Source of the DNA: UBA952 sp044361535
GTDB lineage: Bacteria; Bacteroidota; Bacteroidia; Flavobacteriales_D; Crocinitomicaceae
Assembly: GCA_044361535.1 (NCBI GenBank)
Contig: JBIKIQ010000009.1
Coordinates: 1-64,000 of the forward strand
Length of the DNA stretch: 64,000 bases
Direction: 5' to 3'
The notes below the pieces were generated by a model. The model ran no database searches. It was given only the letters and a program-made list of their open reading frames with translations, and was not told the DNA's origin. Of this stretch, positions 63,309-64,000 are shown one piece after another. Position numbers and translations under genes: made by a program. The stretch's first letter is position 1. Each line of letters opens with the position of its first letter.

Positions 63309-64000
63309 ATGCAAAGTAGAAGCTCTATATTATTAATTTACACAGGGGGTACTATTGGAATGATAAATGACCCCATCAGCGGTGAATTAAAAAGTTTTGA
63401 CTTCAAACACATGTACAATCAAATCCCTGAATTAAATCAAATTCCGGTTAATATTGATTCAGTAAGCATTGACAAACCAATAGATTCATCAGAAATGACT
63501 CCAAATCATTGGTTAAACCTTGTAAATATCATAGAAAAAAATTATTTGATCTACGATGGATTTGTGATTTTGCATGGTTCCGACACAATGGCCTATACAG
63601 CTTCTGCATTGAGTTTCTTGATTCAAGGAATTAAAAAACCCATTATCTTAACAGGGTCACAATTGCCAATAGGCACAATACGAACTGACGGAAAAGAAAA
63701 CTTAATTACAGCTATTGAAATTGCCGCACAAAAAGATGAGTATAACCAATCCATTGTGCAAGAAGTTTGTGTGTATTTTGAATATTCGCTCTATCGAGGG
63801 AACAGATCATCAAAAGTGTCAGCCAATCAATTTCAGGCTTTTCAATCTCCCAATTATCCTCCTCTAGCTATGGCTGGCGTAAATATCGAATACGATATTG
63901 AAAAACTATATAGATCCACTGATAAAGCAACCACATTTTGGAAAAACTTGGACAATCGAGTAGCATTAATTAAATTGTACCCTGGACTACCTTTCGAAGG
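63309..64000 (+). CDS. ansA: Type I asparaginase, cut by the window end
   Basis: An ATG at 63309 opens a frame that is still open at the last base (about 230 residues). MQSRSSILLIYTGGTIGM carries the first catalytic Thr in GGTIG, VILHGSDTMAYTA the second Thr-Asp pair, and TGSQLP follows. These are the asparaginase/glutaminase signatures of the cytoplasmic type I form (no signal peptide). The 178-bp gap after sdhB probably holds its promoter. The 3' part lies outside the window. Confidence 0.93.
   Translation, partial: MQSRSSILLIYTGGTIGMINDPISGELKSFDFKHMYNQIPELNQIPVNIDSVSIDKPIDSSEMTPNHWLNLVNIIEKNYLIYDGFVILHGSDTMAYTASALSFLIQGIKKPIILTGSQLPIGTIRTDGKENLITAIEIAAQKDEYNQSIVQEVCVYFEYSLYRGNRSSKVSANQFQAFQSPNYPPLAMAGVNIEYDIEKLYRSTDKATTFWKNLDNRVALIKLYPGLPFE

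Noticed and set aside
1..64000. CRISPR arrays, rRNA genes or complete tRNA genes
   Set aside because: No regularly spaced repeats with unique spacers, no rRNA-like sequence and no full cloverleaf were found on reading both strands.

Overview
The window is an AT-rich chromosomal segment from a member of the Bacteroidota, most likely Flavobacteriales and close to the Crocinitomicaceae/Fluviicola type. Supporting signs are a secreted peptidase with a type IX secretion (T9SS) sorting domain, GldK/GldN-like sequence, the cytochrome b558 type of succinate dehydrogenase, a DUF5686 outer-membrane protein, a three-subunit sdhCAB order, and promoter elements of the TAnnTTTG kind. This placement is inferred from gene content only.

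Positions 1-18072 are accessory DNA. The first 2.5 kb is the right end of an element with a tyrosine integrase (1111-2406). It stops at a displaced 3' half of a tRNA-Asn(GTT) gene (2554-2598). A second element of about 15.4 kb follows. It is bounded by a 41-bp direct repeat (2591-2631 and 18031-18071, 39 identical bases) that holds the last bases of the tRNA and its terminator hairpin. At its left end is a large serine recombinase whose reading frame runs through the repeat into the tRNA remnant. Inside are four unknown genes (one DUF2927-like), a small serine resolvase, an extended type I restriction-modification operon (XRE regulator, hsdM, hsdS, a PUA/NucS-like nuclease, hsdR, a YgjP-type metallopeptidase and a DUF4160-like protein), and a gene with family-A-polymerase palm motifs at the right end.

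Positions 18073-64000 are core chromosome. They begin with an apparent fusion of the T9SS ring proteins GldK and GldN (18186-19919), an unknown gene, a frameshifted GH1 beta-glucosidase, a small secreted protein, comEC, a DUF2141 lipoprotein, and a glycan cluster (polytopic membrane protein, asnB-like amidotransferase, two glycosyltransferases). Next come a T9SS-exported M14 carboxypeptidase, a SAM hydrolase-like DUF62 protein, and phoH-purC-murI, ssb, and yceI-like-recG. A LysR regulator, a second copy of the small secreted protein, gpmI with an overlapping histidine kinase gene, a very large NtrY-like kinase overlapping a uridine kinase, and a DUF5686 protein follow.

The last 10 kb holds a membrane/secreted protein run (54469-58734) and the succinate dehydrogenase operon. 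In that operon an MNT/HEPN toxin-antitoxin pair sits between sdhA and sdhB. The window ends inside a type I asparaginase gene. No rRNA, complete tRNA or CRISPR array was seen.
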